58,803 bases of DNA from a marine gamma proteobacterium HTCC2089 (GTDB lineage Bacteria; Pseudomonadota; Gammaproteobacteria; Pseudomonadales; Azotimanducaceae), in assembly GCA_905182905.1 (NCBI GenBank), contig CAJJDH010000062.1:1-58803 (forward strand). The letters are read 5' to 3'. Positions 37,725 to 47,607 of this stretch are shown here, piece by piece. Position 1 is the stretch's first letter. Every line of letters starts with the position of its first letter. Under the pieces are notes generated by a model. The model worked only from the letters and a program-made list of their open reading frames with translations, did not search any database and was not told the origin of the DNA. The position numbers were made by a program, and so were the translations under genes.

Positions 37725-39170
37725 ATGAGCGATTTAGTCAGTCAAGCCGAAGAAACCCTACTGAAAAGCAAAGGTATGGCCTTTGCTGAGATAGAACAAA
37801 CAGTATTTGATTTGCTGAGTCGAGAAATTGATTATGGCGAAGTGTACGTACAAAGCACACGATCTGAGTCTTTTGGTCTGGAAGATGGCATAGTCAAAGA
37901 AGGTGCGTTTTCTGTGGATGCAGGCATTGGCGTAAGAGCGCTAGCTGGGGAAAAGACAGGCTTCGCCTACAGCGAAGATATTCGTTTGGACGGATTACAG
38001 CAGGCGGCAAAGGCAGCTCGCTCAATTGCCAAGAAAGGCTCTAGCCGCAACGCTCCTGCGTATAACGCCACACAGTATCCCGCCTTATATGAAGGCGTAG
38101 ATCCAATCTCAAGCTTATCCGACGCGGAAAAAGTTGTACTGCTCAGGCAGGTAGATAGTGTTGCACGAGCTCAAGATCCACGTGTTAAAGAGGTCAACGT
38201 GCGTATCTCAGCCAGTCACGAGTCTATGTTAGTAATGGCCAGCGACGGCACCTTGGCAGCAGATATTCGACCACTAGTGCGCCTGGATGTATCTGTCATT
38301 GTACAAAACGGTGACCGCCGTGAACGCGGTAGTGCCGGTGGTGGTGGCAGGCGCAGCTTACTTTCTTTAGGCGAAGGTGATTGGGCCGGAGATTTAGCTA
38401 AAGAAGCCGTCCGTATGGCGCTCATTAATTTGGAAGCCGTTGATGCACCGGCTGGACCTATGCCGGTGGTCCTAGGTCCAGGATGGCCTGGGGTATTGCT
38501 GCACGAAGCGGTTGGACACGGCCTAGAAGGTGATTTTAATCGTAAAGGTAGTTCTGCTTTTTCCGGTCGTGTGGGAGAACAAGTTGCGTCTACTTTATGC
38601 ACTATAGTCGATGACGGAACTATGCAAGGACGTCGCGGATCTCTATCTGTGGACGACGAAGGCACACAGACGCAGTCAACAGTGCTGATTGAAGATGGCA
38701 TTCTCAAGGGCTACATGCAGGACAAATTGAACGCCCGCTTAATGAACGTAGCACCCACCGGCAATGGTCGTCGGCAGTCGTTTGCGCATGTACCTATGCC
38801 AAGAATGACTAATACTTACATGTTGCCTGGGCAAGATTTGCCTGAAGACATTTTGCGTTCAGTGAAGAACGGTGTTTACGCCGTGAATTTTGGCGGCGGC
38901 TCGGTAGACATTACATCTGGGCGCTTTGTTTTTTCCGCCACCGAAGCGTACCTAATTGAGAATGGTAAGGTTACAGCGCCTATCCGTGGAGCTACTCTAA
39001 TTGGTAGCGGGCCAGAGGTGATGAATAAGGTCTCTATGGTCGGCAATGATTTAAGTTTAGATGGTGGTGTTGGAGTCTGCGGCAAAGACGGTCAATCTGT
39101 TCCTGTAGGGGTGGGCCAACCGACTTTGAAAGTTGATGAAATTATTGTTGGGGGCACTCAAGCCGGTTAA
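37725..39170 (+). CDS. tldD: Metalloprotease TldD
   Basis: TldD and TldE (PmbA) form a zinc protease that clears unfolded peptides and processes some RiPP precursors. The 481-residue protein carries the active-site motif in [14 protein letters not shown] (HExxxH, about residue 260) and the third ligand region near [18 protein letters not shown]. The TldD-typical end [18 protein letters not shown] is present. Its partner pmbA lies at 39752, past the oppositely oriented darP. Confidence 0.96.
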   Translation: MSDLVSQAEETLLKSKGMAFAEIEQTVFDLLSREIDYGEVYVQSTRSESFGLEDGIVKEGAFSVDAGIGVRALAGEKTGFAYSEDIRLDGLQQAAKAARSIAKKGSSRNAPAYNATQYPALYEGVDPISSLSDAEKVVLLRQVDSVARAQDPRVKEVNVRISASHESMLVMASDGTLAADIRPLVRLDVSVIVQNGDRRERGSAGGGGRRSLLSLGEGDWAGDLAKEAVRMALINLEAVDAPAGPMPVVLGPGWPGVLLHEAVGHGLEGDFNRKGSSAFSGRVGEQVASTLCTIVDDGTMQGRRGSLSVDDEGTQTQSTVLIEDGILKGYMQDKLNARLMNVAPTGNGRRQSFAHVPMPRMTNTYMLPGQDLPEDILRSVKNGVYAVNFGGGSVDITSGRFVFSATEAYLIENGKVTAPIRGATLIGSGPEVMNKVSMVGNDLSLDGGVGVCGKDGQSVPVGVGQPTLKVDEIIVGGTQAG

Positions 39171-39181
39171 TTGGGCCGCAT

Positions 39182-39223
39182 GCTCATGTGAGTATGAGCG
39201 AGGGAGCACTGGGTCGGTTTTTT
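39182..39223 (+). terminator. Weak terminator candidate after tldD
   Basis: GCTCAT/ATGAGC forms a 6-bp hairpin (39182-39199) and a T6 run lies at 39218-39223, 18 bases further. The distance is too long for a standard intrinsic terminator, so this is tentative. Confidence 0.25.
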
Positions 39224-39226
39224 AAG

Positions 39227-39727
39227 TTAGTCGACAGTGGCGCTGTCGCGTATAAATTTGAACAGAATTTTTAGTGCGCGTTTGTGCGCGTCGCTTGGAT
39301 GCTCGCCACTGTTTGGTTTGGACGCACCAGCTTTGACAACAACTTGACGTAGTTGTTGTCGATCTACCTGGGGGTATTGATTGATAAAATCCGTCATAGT
39401 TTCAGGGTTTTTGACTAAGCGGTCGCGCCATTGCTCAAGTTGGTGAAAGAAAGTGCGGGCATCGTTAGATTGACCCTCTAAATCCGCTAGCTGTTTTTCT
39501 AAAGCTTCGGTATCGATTTTGCGCATGAGTTTGCCAATGAATTGCAGTTGGCGGCGACCGCCTTCTCGACTAGATATGCGTTGGTGGGTGGCGACCGCTT
39601 GGCGGAGCTCTACAGACATTTGAATGGTAGCCAATACGTCTGGCTTCATTTCGGTCAGTTTACGACCAACAAGTTGTAATCTTTCAGCTTCACGTTTGCG
39701 TGCGGTTTTGGATAGGTCTTCAGACAT
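39227..39727 (-). CDS. darP: Ribosome-associated assembly factor DarP/YjgA
   Basis: A 166-residue, highly helical and charged protein of the DUF615 family. It assists late 50S maturation at the peptidyl-transferase centre. Matches include SKTARKREAERLQLVGRKL at the N-terminus, SREGGRRQLQFIGKLMRKID, FHQLEQWRDRLV and HKRALKILFKFIRD. It is encoded opposite to its neighbours tldD and pmbA, a common arrangement in gammaproteobacteria. Confidence 0.94.
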   Translation of the reverse strand: MSEDLSKTARKREAERLQLVGRKLTEMKPDVLATIQMSVELRQAVATHQRISSREGGRRQLQFIGKLMRKIDTEALEKQLADLEGQSNDARTFFHQLEQWRDRLVKNPETMTDFINQYPQVDRQQLRQVVVKAGASKPNSGEHPSDAHKRALKILFKFIRDSATVD

Positions 39728-39751
39728 TTTTAACTTTTTTGGAATAGTTCA

Positions 39752-41083
39752 TTGGATTTTATAGATCATCAAACAGAATTGACGGAACTTGTGCAAGATA
39801 TTCTTACTGAAGCAAAGCAGCAAGGTGCAGACCAAGCTGAAGTCTCCGTAAGTATGGATCAAGGTCTAGGTGTTAGGGTGCGCAAAGGCGAACTTGAAAA
39901 CTTAGAATTCAATCAAGACCGGGGTTTTGGCATAACCCTCTACTATGGTCAGCGTAAAGGCTCAGCCAGTACAACAGACAGCAGCTTAGATGCTATTCGC
40001 GACACGGTAAAGGCAGCCAAAAATATTGCCCAACATACGCAAGAAGACGAGTGTAGTGGTTTAGCGGGTAAGTCGTTAATGCCTGCCCAAGCTATGGATT
40101 TAGATCTATATCACCCTTGGGTAATCGAGCCGGAAGAGGCTGCCCAACTAGCCATAGAATGTGAGGCAGCGGGTCTGCGGGTAGATGACAGGCTGATCAA
40201 TTCTGACGGCGCAGAAGTGAGTACTCAGCAGGGCTTGCGGGTATACGGCAATAGTCACGGCTTCATAGGTAGCTACTCGGGGACACGGCATAGTTTGAGT
40301 TGCGTGCTTATTGGCGAAGATAACAATGGTATGCAGCGTGACTATTGGTACTCGCTAGCACGTAATAGTAGTGGGTTAGAAAGTGCGTTAGCAGTTGGCG
40401 AAGAGGCAGGACGCAGAACTGTTGCGCGGTTATCTCCGCAAAAAGCGCCGACCGGGAATTTCCCTATTTTGTTGTCACCTCAGTTAGCTAGTGGGTTGCT
40501 TGGCCATCTGCTCGGGGCAATTGGCGGTGGAGCCCAATATCGTAAAGCTTCGTTTTTGCTCGACAGCGTGGGTTCGCAAGTCTTACCCAATTGGATGAGC
40601 TTGCGGGAAGATCCGCATATTCTCGGTAGTCTAGGCAGTGCCTATTTTGACGGTGATGGCGTGGCAACGCGGATTAACGATTTTGTGATCGACGGGGTCG
40701 TTGATCGCTACATCTTATCTAACTACTCAGCGCGTAAATTGGGTATGCAAACCACAGGTAATGCTGGCGGCGTGCATAACCTCGATATCATCGCTCCCCA
40801 GCAAAGTCATGCCCAGTTGCTCAAGCAAATGCACACTGGCCTGTTAGTCACAGAATTGATGGGTCAGGGTGTGAACGCAGTGACGGGAGACTATTCTCGT
40901 GGCGCTTCAGGTTTTTGGGTTGAAAATGGCGAAATCTTGTATCCGGTAGATGAGCTGACTATCGCGGGTAACCTCAAAGATATGCTCTTGAATATCGTAG
41001 CCATTGGCGATGATGTTGATATGCGGGGCAATATTCGAGCGCCAAGCATGTTACTTGATGCCATGACAATCGCCGGTCAATAG
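39752..41083 (+). CDS. pmbA: TldE/PmbA protease-complex subunit
   Basis: PmbA pairs with TldD; it has the same fold but lacks the HExxxH zinc motif, as seen here. The 443-residue protein shows QGADQAEVSVSMDQGLGVRV, RKASFLLDSVGSQVLP, GDGVATRINDFVIDGVVD and GQGVNAVTGDYSRGASGFWV. The start is TTG 39752 (MDFIDHQTELTELV); no in-frame ATG gives a complete N-terminus. The gene is divergent from darP across 24 bases. Confidence 0.94.
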   Translation: MDFIDHQTELTELVQDILTEAKQQGADQAEVSVSMDQGLGVRVRKGELENLEFNQDRGFGITLYYGQRKGSASTTDSSLDAIRDTVKAAKNIAQHTQEDECSGLAGKSLMPAQAMDLDLYHPWVIEPEEAAQLAIECEAAGLRVDDRLINSDGAEVSTQQGLRVYGNSHGFIGSYSGTRHSLSCVLIGEDNNGMQRDYWYSLARNSSGLESALAVGEEAGRRTVARLSPQKAPTGNFPILLSPQLASGLLGHLLGAIGGGAQYRKASFLLDSVGSQVLPNWMSLREDPHILGSLGSAYFDGDGVATRINDFVIDGVVDRYILSNYSARKLGMQTTGNAGGVHNLDIIAPQQSHAQLLKQMHTGLLVTELMGQGVNAVTGDYSRGASGFWVENGEILYPVDELTIAGNLKDMLLNIVAIGDDVDMRGNIRAPSMLLDAMTIAGQ

Positions 41084-41097
41084 TAAGTATTTCAGTC

Positions 41098-42441
41098 CTA
41101 GGCGTAGACTAGTGTAGCTAGACCTAGAAATACAAAAAAACCGGTAATGTCGGTGATGGTGGTTAAAACAACACCGCCGGCAATGGCTGGGTCAATGTTC
41201 ATCCTTCGAAGCAGGCTTGGAAGCAAACTACCAGCGATGGCTGCCACCAGAATGGTGACCATCATGGCTGTTGCAATAACGAAGCCTAGCAAGGTGTCTG
41301 AGAAGACTGTTGCGGCTGCGACTGCTACCAATGTCGCCCACAGCAGTCCATTTAGGGCTGCCACAACGAACTCCCTGTTGAGCATCCACAACAAGTTGTT
41401 TTTACCAATTTGCCCCGTTGCTTGTCCCCTGATCACCAAGGTTAGGGTTTGCGTGCCTGCAATACCCCCCATGCTGGCAACCACCGGCATAAGTACCGCT
41501 AGCGCCACAACTTTAACGATGGCCTCTTCAAACAGATGAATGACGCCAGCGGCCATTAACGCAGTGAGCAAATTGATGCCAAGCCAAACGGCGCGGCGAC
41601 GCACCGCTTTGTGCACTGGCGCAAATGTATCTTCATCTACATCTAAACCGGCTTGGGCCAAGACAGCTTCTTCGGCATCTTCAATAATTACGTCGACAAC
41701 ATCATCGATGGTAATACGCCCTAGGAGTATTCCGTTGTCGTCTATAACTGGCGCCGAAATAAGGTCGCGCTCGGAGAATATTTTTGCCACCGCCGCGTCA
41801 GTCTCCGCCACATTTATTGCTGCTACATCGCTGGCCATGATTTCTCTAACGGTCACCGTTGGGTCTGAGGTGAGCAGTTTTGCTAAAGGTAGTATGCCTA
41901 CATATTCATCCGCACTGTTTACGACTATTAGTGAGTCAGTAGATTTCGGCAGATCTTTGCGCAGGCGTAGGTATCTTAGGACCAATTCGATTGCGTGGCG
42001 CGGGCGCACCGTTATGGTGTCAGTATCCATCAACCCTCCGGCACTGTCCTCTGGATAAGACAATACCGATTCCACTCGAGCACGGTCTCGAGCGTTCAGA
42101 TTTTCCAACACTTGGTGGGTTATAGTCGCGGGTAGTTGCTGCAAAATATCAGCAAAGTCATCAGTGTCGAGATCTTCTGCTGCCGCCACTAATTGCGCGG
42201 TATCCATCGCCTCGAGGAATTCTGCGCGAACATCTTCGCGCAGGTACTGCAAACTCTGATTGCGCGCTTCGTCGTCTAGTAACTGCCAGATTACTCGCCT
42301 AGTATTCGGTAGGTTAGCCTCTAACGCCATTGCAACTTCGTTAGGACGTAACGAGGTTAGCAGGATTTTAGTTTCATCTACACTGCTGCGACCTAGACCG
42401 CGCAGAATATCCTCTAGCTGTTGCTGGTCGGCATTTATCAC
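41098..42441 (-). CDS. mgtE: Magnesium transporter MgtE
   Basis: MgtE is a Mg2+-gated Mg2+ channel. The 447-residue protein has the N-terminal superhelical domain, two CBS motifs (DTITVRPRHAIELVLRYLR and REIMASDVAAINVAET), the plug helix, and five membrane helices starting with RRAVWLGINLLTALMAAGVI and including MPVVASMGGIAGTQ. GTG 42441 overlaps the npr stop as GTGA and gives standard length; a start at 42483 would run into npr by 46 bases. Confidence 0.93.
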   Translation of the reverse strand: MINADQQQLEDILRGLGRSSVDETKILLTSLRPNEVAMALEANLPNTRRVIWQLLDDEARNQSLQYLREDVRAEFLEAMDTAQLVAAAEDLDTDDFADILQQLPATITHQVLENLNARDRARVESVLSYPEDSAGGLMDTDTITVRPRHAIELVLRYLRLRKDLPKSTDSLIVVNSADEYVGILPLAKLLTSDPTVTVREIMASDVAAINVAETDAAVAKIFSERDLISAPVIDDNGILLGRITIDDVVDVIIEDAEEAVLAQAGLDVDEDTFAPVHKAVRRRAVWLGINLLTALMAAGVIHLFEEAIVKVVALAVLMPVVASMGGIAGTQTLTLVIRGQATGQIGKNNLLWMLNREFVVAALNGLLWATLVAVAAATVFSDTLLGFVIATAMMVTILVAAIAGSLLPSLLRRMNIDPAIAGGVVLTTITDITGFFVFLGLATLVYA

Positions 42442-42713
42442 TGACTTTCTAATTCGCCAAAACCTGCACTTATAAGATCGCATAGAGCTTTGAACGCAAG
42501 GTCTTCATCGGCACCGTCCACCCGAAGACCTATCTGGGTGCCGACCGGCGCACCCAACAATAAAAGTTTCATAATACTCTTGCCATCTACTTCGTTGTCG
42601 TTCGCGACAAGGGTAATAGTAGATTCAAAATGCTTGGCAGCGTCCACGAACTTTGATGCAGCTCTTGCGTGTAAGCCAAGTGGATTGATAATGGTGAGGA
42701 CGGTTTCTAACAT
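42438..42713 (-). CDS. ptsO: Phosphocarrier protein NPr (HPr family)
   Basis: NPr carries phosphate from PtsP to PtsN in the nitrogen-related PTS. The 91-residue protein has the phospho-histidine in NPLGLHARAA (residue 14), and the regulatory helix GKSIMKLLLLGA. ATG 42713 gives the classical HPr length; ATG 42746 would add 11 residues without family support. It follows rapZ and ptsN and overlaps mgtE. Confidence 0.92.
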   Translation of the reverse strand: MLETVLTIINPLGLHARAASKFVDAAKHFESTITLVANDNEVDGKSIMKLLLLGAPVGTQIGLRVDGADEDLAFKALCDLISAGFGELESQ

Positions 42714-42885
42714 GGGTTCTCTAGTATTAGTAGACGCGATAGGCATAGTAGCGGGAACTAGGGAAAAGAGGCAGCATTTATCTAATGCGTGTTCTTAATA
42801 CACGGGTTTCTCTTGTTCCAATAAATCAATGCGTTGCCGTTGGGCACACTGGAGCAAAAGCTCGCGGTGGTGCAACGTTTACAGA

Positions 42886-43749
42886 TTACTTTAGCTTAAG
42901 GCGTTCCAGCTCACGGTGGCGTACCAAGACATTCTCATACTGTTGCATGAAATAGGCGGCCAATTTTTCGGCCATATAGACACTACGATGCTGTCCTCCG
43001 GTGCAGCCAATACCAATTGTCATATAAATTCTTTCGTTGGCTTCAAAGCGTGGAATCCAACGTTCGAGTAACCCTGATAGTTCAGCAAACATCTCATTCA
43101 CCATGGGTTGGTCGTTTAGGTATCCTTCAACTTCTTGGTTAAGACCGGTGAGTGGCCGGAGTTTGGGTTCCCAATGAGGGTTCGGTAGACAGCGCAAATC
43201 AAAGACGAAGTCGGTATCTACTGGAACACCGTGCTTAAAGCCGAAGGATCGAAACACTAGACTGATAGAAGACTCTTCACGTAACAAAATACGCTCTTTG
43301 ATCAATTCGGTGAGTTGTTTGCCGCTGATGTGTGTTGTATCAATGATTAGGTTAGCGAGGTCGGCAATGCTACCGAGTATTTGAGCCTCCATATCAATGG
43401 CTTGGCGCAGGTCAATATCAGAGGTCGTTAATGGGTGTTTACGCCGTGTTTCGCTGAATCTTTTTACTAGCGAAGGACCTAGTGCATCCAAATAAATTAT
43501 CTGCCTCTCAATAGAAGTGTTTTCTAACTTCTTTAAGATATCTGGGAAATTTTCTAAGGACCTGCTGCGTGCGTCAATGCACACAGCAAGCTTTGTATCA
43601 GTTGAATCCTCGGTCAAGTGCTCAAGAATTAGTGCTTCAAGAAGGCCAATGGGCAAATTATCTATACAGTTGTAACCCGAATCTTCTAACGCTCGTACTG
43701 CAGTAGATTTTCCCGATCCTGAACGGCCGCTGATGATGATTAGTTTCAT
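42886..43749 (-). CDS. rapZ: RNase adapter protein RapZ
   Basis: RapZ is a nucleotide-binding adapter that in enterics guides GlmZ decay by RNase E and links to glucosamine-6-phosphate levels. The 287-residue protein has Walker A in ISGRSGSGKSTAVRALED, FRSFGFKHGVPVDTDFVFD and the C-terminal IGIGCTGGQHRSVY. The start shares its A with the ptsN stop (TAATG). Confidence 0.96.
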   Translation of the reverse strand: MKLIIISGRSGSGKSTAVRALEDSGYNCIDNLPIGLLEALILEHLTEDSTDTKLAVCIDARSRSLENFPDILKKLENTSIERQIIYLDALGPSLVKRFSETRRKHPLTTSDIDLRQAIDMEAQILGSIADLANLIIDTTHISGKQLTELIKERILLREESSISLVFRSFGFKHGVPVDTDFVFDLRCLPNPHWEPKLRPLTGLNQEVEGYLNDQPMVNEMFAELSGLLERWIPRFEANERIYMTIGIGCTGGQHRSVYMAEKLAAYFMQQYENVLVRHRELERLKLK

Positions 43750-44252
43750 TAGCTACTGTTCGCGCCGACAACGTTAGCTTGTGTAGCTATTTCGCCTTCT
43801 ATCGAAAGCATTGTTGCGCGCAGTTCTTCATCCGTATTCGCGGCCCGGAGCCTTTGCCTGAAAGTGCTTTCGCCAAAAATATGCGCGAGGACTGCTAATG
43901 TTTCCAAATGGGCTGTATTTTCGTTTTTAGGCACTATAAGAACAAAAATTAGGTCAACCGGTTCGCCATCTATGGACTCGTAATCTATGGCTTCGCTTAG
44001 TGAAACAAATGCTCCCTGCATTTTTTCGCAGTTCATGCGGCAGTGGGGTATGGCGACACCGTCCCCAAACCCAGTACTCCCTAAGCGTTCTCGCTCCATC
44101 AGACCGTCATAAATTTCGTCCGTGGAGCTTTCCTCATCATTAGAATCCTTTGCTAGGGATTCAGCCACCAACTGCAGAATTTTTTTGCGGCTATGGCCGG
44201 CAAAATTACTGTGTACCTGTTCTGGCTCTAGGAGTTCTGCAATTGAAGGCAT
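43749..44252 (-). CDS. ptsN: PTS nitrogen-regulatory IIA protein
   Basis: EIIA-Ntr is the last phosphate carrier of the nitrogen PTS and regulates potassium and other systems. The 167-residue protein has the phospho-histidine in GVAIPHCRM (about residue 76), ERERLGSTGFGDG before it, and DLIFVLIVPKNENTAHLETLA. It lies downstream of rpoN and hpf, the standard cluster. Confidence 0.95.
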   Translation of the reverse strand: MPSIAELLEPEQVHSNFAGHSRKKILQLVAESLAKDSNDEESSTDEIYDGLMERERLGSTGFGDGVAIPHCRMNCEKMQGAFVSLSEAIDYESIDGEPVDLIFVLIVPKNENTAHLETLAVLAHIFGESTFRQRLRAANTDEELRATMLSIEGEIATQANVVGANSS

Positions 44253-44277
44253 AAGTGAAAAGGCTCTTTTCGGTCAA

Positions 44278-44604
44278 TTAAATTGGGTGGTTTGGTGTTC
44301 TTTCGTGGCTGCCATTATGACGTGCTACGGTTTTTTCTTTGTGTTTGAGCAACTGCCGGTCGAGTTTGTCTACGAGCTGATCTATGGCGGGATACATGTC
44401 TGAGGCGTCGGCATTGGCAAATAACTCTGCACCAGGTACGTGGGCAGTGGCTTCAGCCTGATGGGCCAATTTTTCTATATTTAGGACAACGTGAACTTGT
44501 GTTATCTGGTCTGAATGCCTTTCTAGTTTTTGAAATTTTTCTCGAACATAAAGTTGTAGTGAGTCTGTGAGGTCAATTTGGTGGCCGGTGATATTAAGCT
44601 GCAT
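44278..44604 (-). CDS. hpf: Ribosome hibernation promoting factor (short HPF)
   Basis: A 108-residue protein that joins 70S ribosomes into inactive 100S dimers in stationary phase. It contains MQLNITGHQIDLTDSLQLYV, the basic KFQKLERHSDQI and LVDKLDRQLLKHKEK. The C-terminal extension of long HPF is missing. ATG 44604 is set by AAGGAG seven bases upstream. Confidence 0.94.
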   Translation of the reverse strand: MQLNITGHQIDLTDSLQLYVREKFQKLERHSDQITQVHVVLNIEKLAHQAEATAHVPGAELFANADASDMYPAIDQLVDKLDRQLLKHKEKTVARHNGSHERTPNHPI

Positions 44605-44679
44605 TGCTAATCTCCTTTTGTTCCAATGAATCCTGCATTTGCAGAACACAGTTGTTGCTCACTAGGTTGCGTACACTGA

Positions 44680-46188
44680 CTAGATGAGTTGCTTGCGCTC
44701 ATTAGACGGTGGAATCGAAAGAGATTCTCGATATTTTGCTACCGTTCGTCTAGCAACAGTGATGTTCTGCTCCTGTAATATTACGGCGATTTTGCTATCA
44801 CTCAATGGTTTTCTTGGATTTTCTTCTGCGGTAAGCTTTTTGATTATTGCGCGTATTGCTGTGCTGGAAACTTCCCCACCACTCGCGCTGCTGACATGAG
44901 ATGAGAAAAAGTACTTCAGCTCATACAAGCCTCTAGGGGTTGCCAAATATTTGCGATTAGTCACGCGTGAAATTGTCGACTCATGCAGTTCAACTTGCTC
45001 AGCAATATCTGCAAGAATTAGCGGCTTCATGGCCTCTGGCCCGTGTTCTAAGAAATCTTGCTGCACCTCAACAATTTTTGTAGCAACTTTGAGCAGCGTG
45101 TCATGTCTGGTTTGCAAGCTTTTCAGGAACCAGCGAGCCTCCTGCAAATTGTCCTTAATGAAATCTTTATCAGCGCCCGAACTTAGATTTTTTACGTAGC
45201 CAGCGTACGTATCGTTGATGCGCACTTTGGGCAGAGTTTCTGGGTTGAGTTCCACCAGCCAGCGATTGTTGTGTTTTCTAACCACAACATCAGGTAAGAC
45301 AAAATCTGAATCTGCTGTGTCAAAGGCAGCGCCGGGTCTGGGTTGTAGTGTTCTGATTAGGGCGACGATTTCCCCAAGCTGCGATTCTGGCAGGCGTGTA
45401 CGTTTGACTAGGTTGGCAAAGTCTTTAGCACCTAATAAGTCTAAATGCTGGTCAACAATATTGACGGCCTCGCTTAGCCATTTGGTCGCCGGATCTAGTT
45501 GTATCAATTGCAGTAGCAGGCATTCTTGTAAATTGCGTGCTCCTACCCCGATGGGATCAAATTGCTGCACGCGCTCCAAGATATTTGTAATGTCTTGGGT
45601 ACTGACCTGCTCTAACTCTGGCAGATTTGGTTCATATAGTGTCGTGCGAATTTCTTCGATACTGGTGCTGAGCATACCGTCTGTATCGATGGCATCAATA
45701 ATTGCCATGGCGACTACTCTGTCCGACGGCGCCATTGGAGTTAAATTAAGTTGCCACAGGAGGTGGTCGATAAGGCTAGGGTCGCTGACGTTGTTAGCGC
45801 CTGGGTCTAGGTCAAAGTCGCCGCTAGCTGGCCCTGGAGCGGGTGCCTGTGGATAGACGTCTTCCCAAGATGAGTCCACTTGTAAGGTTTCACCCATTGG
45901 CTCGGAAAGCTGCGAACCCAGATCTTGCTCTAGGTCTTGTGGATCGGGAAAGTCGTCGGCTGGGCCTGGATCACTAGCAAAATTGTCATAGTCATCTGTA
46001 TTGTCATCAACCTCTGGCAGGTTATCCCCCCAATCCTCTTCAACCTCGAGTAATGGGTTGCTGTCTAGGGTGGTCTGAATTTCTTGGCTAAGTTCCATCG
46101 CCGAAAGTTGTAAGAGCTTTATCGCTTGTTGCAATTGAGGCGTCATCTTCAATTGCTGGCCAAGCTTCATGGAAAGGGACTGTTTCAT
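44680..46188 (-). CDS. rpoN: RNA polymerase sigma-54 factor
   Basis: The 502-residue sigma-54 has the glutamine-rich region I (MKQSLSMKLGQQLKMTPQLQ), an acidic region II, the core-binding region, a helix-turn-helix at ADIAEQVELHESTISRVTN, and the RpoN box ARRTVAKYRESLSIPPS. It is encoded between hpf and lptB in the canonical order. Confidence 0.97.
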   Translation of the reverse strand: MKQSLSMKLGQQLKMTPQLQQAIKLLQLSAMELSQEIQTTLDSNPLLEVEEDWGDNLPEVDDNTDDYDNFASDPGPADDFPDPQDLEQDLGSQLSEPMGETLQVDSSWEDVYPQAPAPGPASGDFDLDPGANNVSDPSLIDHLLWQLNLTPMAPSDRVVAMAIIDAIDTDGMLSTSIEEIRTTLYEPNLPELEQVSTQDITNILERVQQFDPIGVGARNLQECLLLQLIQLDPATKWLSEAVNIVDQHLDLLGAKDFANLVKRTRLPESQLGEIVALIRTLQPRPGAAFDTADSDFVLPDVVVRKHNNRWLVELNPETLPKVRINDTYAGYVKNLSSGADKDFIKDNLQEARWFLKSLQTRHDTLLKVATKIVEVQQDFLEHGPEAMKPLILADIAEQVELHESTISRVTNRKYLATPRGLYELKYFFSSHVSSASGGEVSSTAIRAIIKKLTAEENPRKPLSDSKIAVILQEQNITVARRTVAKYRESLSIPPSNERKQLI

Positions 46189-46342
46189 GAACTAGGGTGC
46201 GCTCTGAGTCGCGCGATACGCGTTCGTCCGCAAGAATATGCAGCTTATTACTGGTAATAGGGTGTTTTCGAATGCGACTTCTTTTTGGTTTTTTAGGTGC
46301 ATGTCGACTCAAGGCTCATGATACTTCTCGATTTCCCTTATG

Positions 46343-47068
46343 CTATGCGCCAAAGCCCTCACCAAGATAGACCTTTTGTACAATTTTGTTCGACAAAATT
46401 TCCGCTGGCTGACCCTCAGCTATGATGTGTCCTTGATGAACAATATAGGCTCGGTCGCAAATATCTAGGGTCTCTTTGACATTGTGGTCCGTAATTAGCA
46501 CACCGATGCCGCGTTTCGCTAGGTCTATAATTTCGTCTTTGATGTCATTTACTGATATTGGATCAACACCAGCAAAAGGTTCATCGAGTAAAATGAATTG
46601 CGGATTGCTGGCTAATGCTCTGGCAATTTCTAGGCGCCGTCGTTCGCCACCACTGAGGCTTTGTCCAAGGCTTTGGCGCACTGGTCCCAAGTTAAACTCC
46701 GCGATCAATTCTTCTAGTCGAGCTGTACGCTGCTGGGCATCAAGTTCCTCATTGAGTTCCAGAATAGCGAGAATATTGTCTTGGGTAGACAGAGTCTTAA
46801 AAACACTGGCCTCTTGGGGCAGGTAGCCGATGCCAGCCTGAGCTCTTTTGTGCACTGGAGCAGCAGTTAGGTCAGTTGTAGCTAAAGTGATTGTGCCAGA
46901 ATCAGGCTTAATCAATCCCACTAGCATGTAGAAACAGGTGGTTTTACCCGCGCCATTAGGCCCAAGTAAGCCGACAATCTCGCCCTTATTTACGCTTAAC
47001 GAAACATCCTCTAAAACCGTAGTGGAAGCATAGGATTTGCGTAAGTGTTGGGCGGATAAAGTTTGCAT
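46343..47068 (-). CDS. lptB: LPS export ABC transporter ATP-binding protein LptB
   Basis: LptB powers LPS extraction by LptFG. The 241-residue ATPase has Walker A in [16 protein letters not shown]-loop [10 protein letters not shown], signature [17 protein letters not shown], Walker [14 protein letters not shown] and the switch histidine in [11 protein letters not shown]. Its start shares one base with the lptA stop. Confidence 0.97.
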   Translation of the reverse strand: MQTLSAQHLRKSYASTTVLEDVSLSVNKGEIVGLLGPNGAGKTTCFYMLVGLIKPDSGTITLATTDLTAAPVHKRAQAGIGYLPQEASVFKTLSTQDNILAILELNEELDAQQRTARLEELIAEFNLGPVRQSLGQSLSGGERRRLEIARALASNPQFILLDEPFAGVDPISVNDIKDEIIDLAKRGIGVLITDHNVKETLDICDRAYIVHQGHIIAEGQPAEILSNKIVQKVYLGEGFGA

Positions 47069-47607
47069 TATTTAGCGGTAGTGTCTTTGGGCAACGCTGG
47101 ATTGATAGTGGCCTTGGGCAGTAACAGTTGCATCTGTACTCTTTCTTGACCCGCCTGGTCCCCAGCTTCTACTTCTCCACGTAGGATGTCATAGCGAATC
47201 GAAGGGCTGCTGATGATATTGCTGCCTTGGGTGAGTTTGGCGCTACCGGCTAGTTCTAGCTTATTGTCTTCAGGGAAGTAAATGATTTTTTCAGCTGAAG
47301 CAGCCGTTGCAAAGGAGCGGCCTTTACTCTGATCAGCGTCTTGGCGGAATCTTGCCGGGGAACCTGATGTTGTGATGAGTTCTACTTTATCTTGTGCAAG
47401 GTTGACTAAAAGTAGCTCGCCGTTAATTGCCACACTGTCCATTTTGGCTTCAACATCACCTGTGTATGTAATCGTATTATTGGCTTTGTTAAATTCCGCG
47501 CTAGCACCTTCGATAATTATTTCGCCAACTGCCCCGGAACTTTCAGCGTAGCTTGCGCTGGCGCAAACTAACAATGCTAGAGAGATTACATGCTGTTTAA
47601 AAATCAT
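47068..47607 (-). CDS. lptA: LPS transport periplasmic protein LptA
   Basis: LptA forms the periplasmic bridge for LPS between LptC and LptD. The 179-residue protein has a signal peptide ([21 protein letters not shown]) and an OstA beta-jellyroll with [20 protein letters not shown]. It sits between lptC and lptB with one-base overlaps on both sides. Confidence 0.95.
   Translation of the reverse strand: MIFKQHVISLALLVCASASYAESSGAVGEIIIEGASAEFNKANNTITYTGDVEAKMDSVAINGELLLVNLAQDKVELITTSGSPARFRQDADQSKGRSFATAASAEKIIYFPEDNKLELAGSAKLTQGSNIISSPSIRYDILRGEVEAGDQAGQERVQMQLLLPKATINPALPKDTTAK

Noticed and set aside
38216..38707. A 163-codon minus-strand frame opposite tldD
   Set aside because: It is a serine/proline-rich shadow of the conserved tldD gene, including its zinc motif.
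46088..46312. A 74-codon minus-strand frame between rpoN and lptB
   Set aside because: It overlaps the rpoN start in another frame and looks like a shadow; no recognisable domain.
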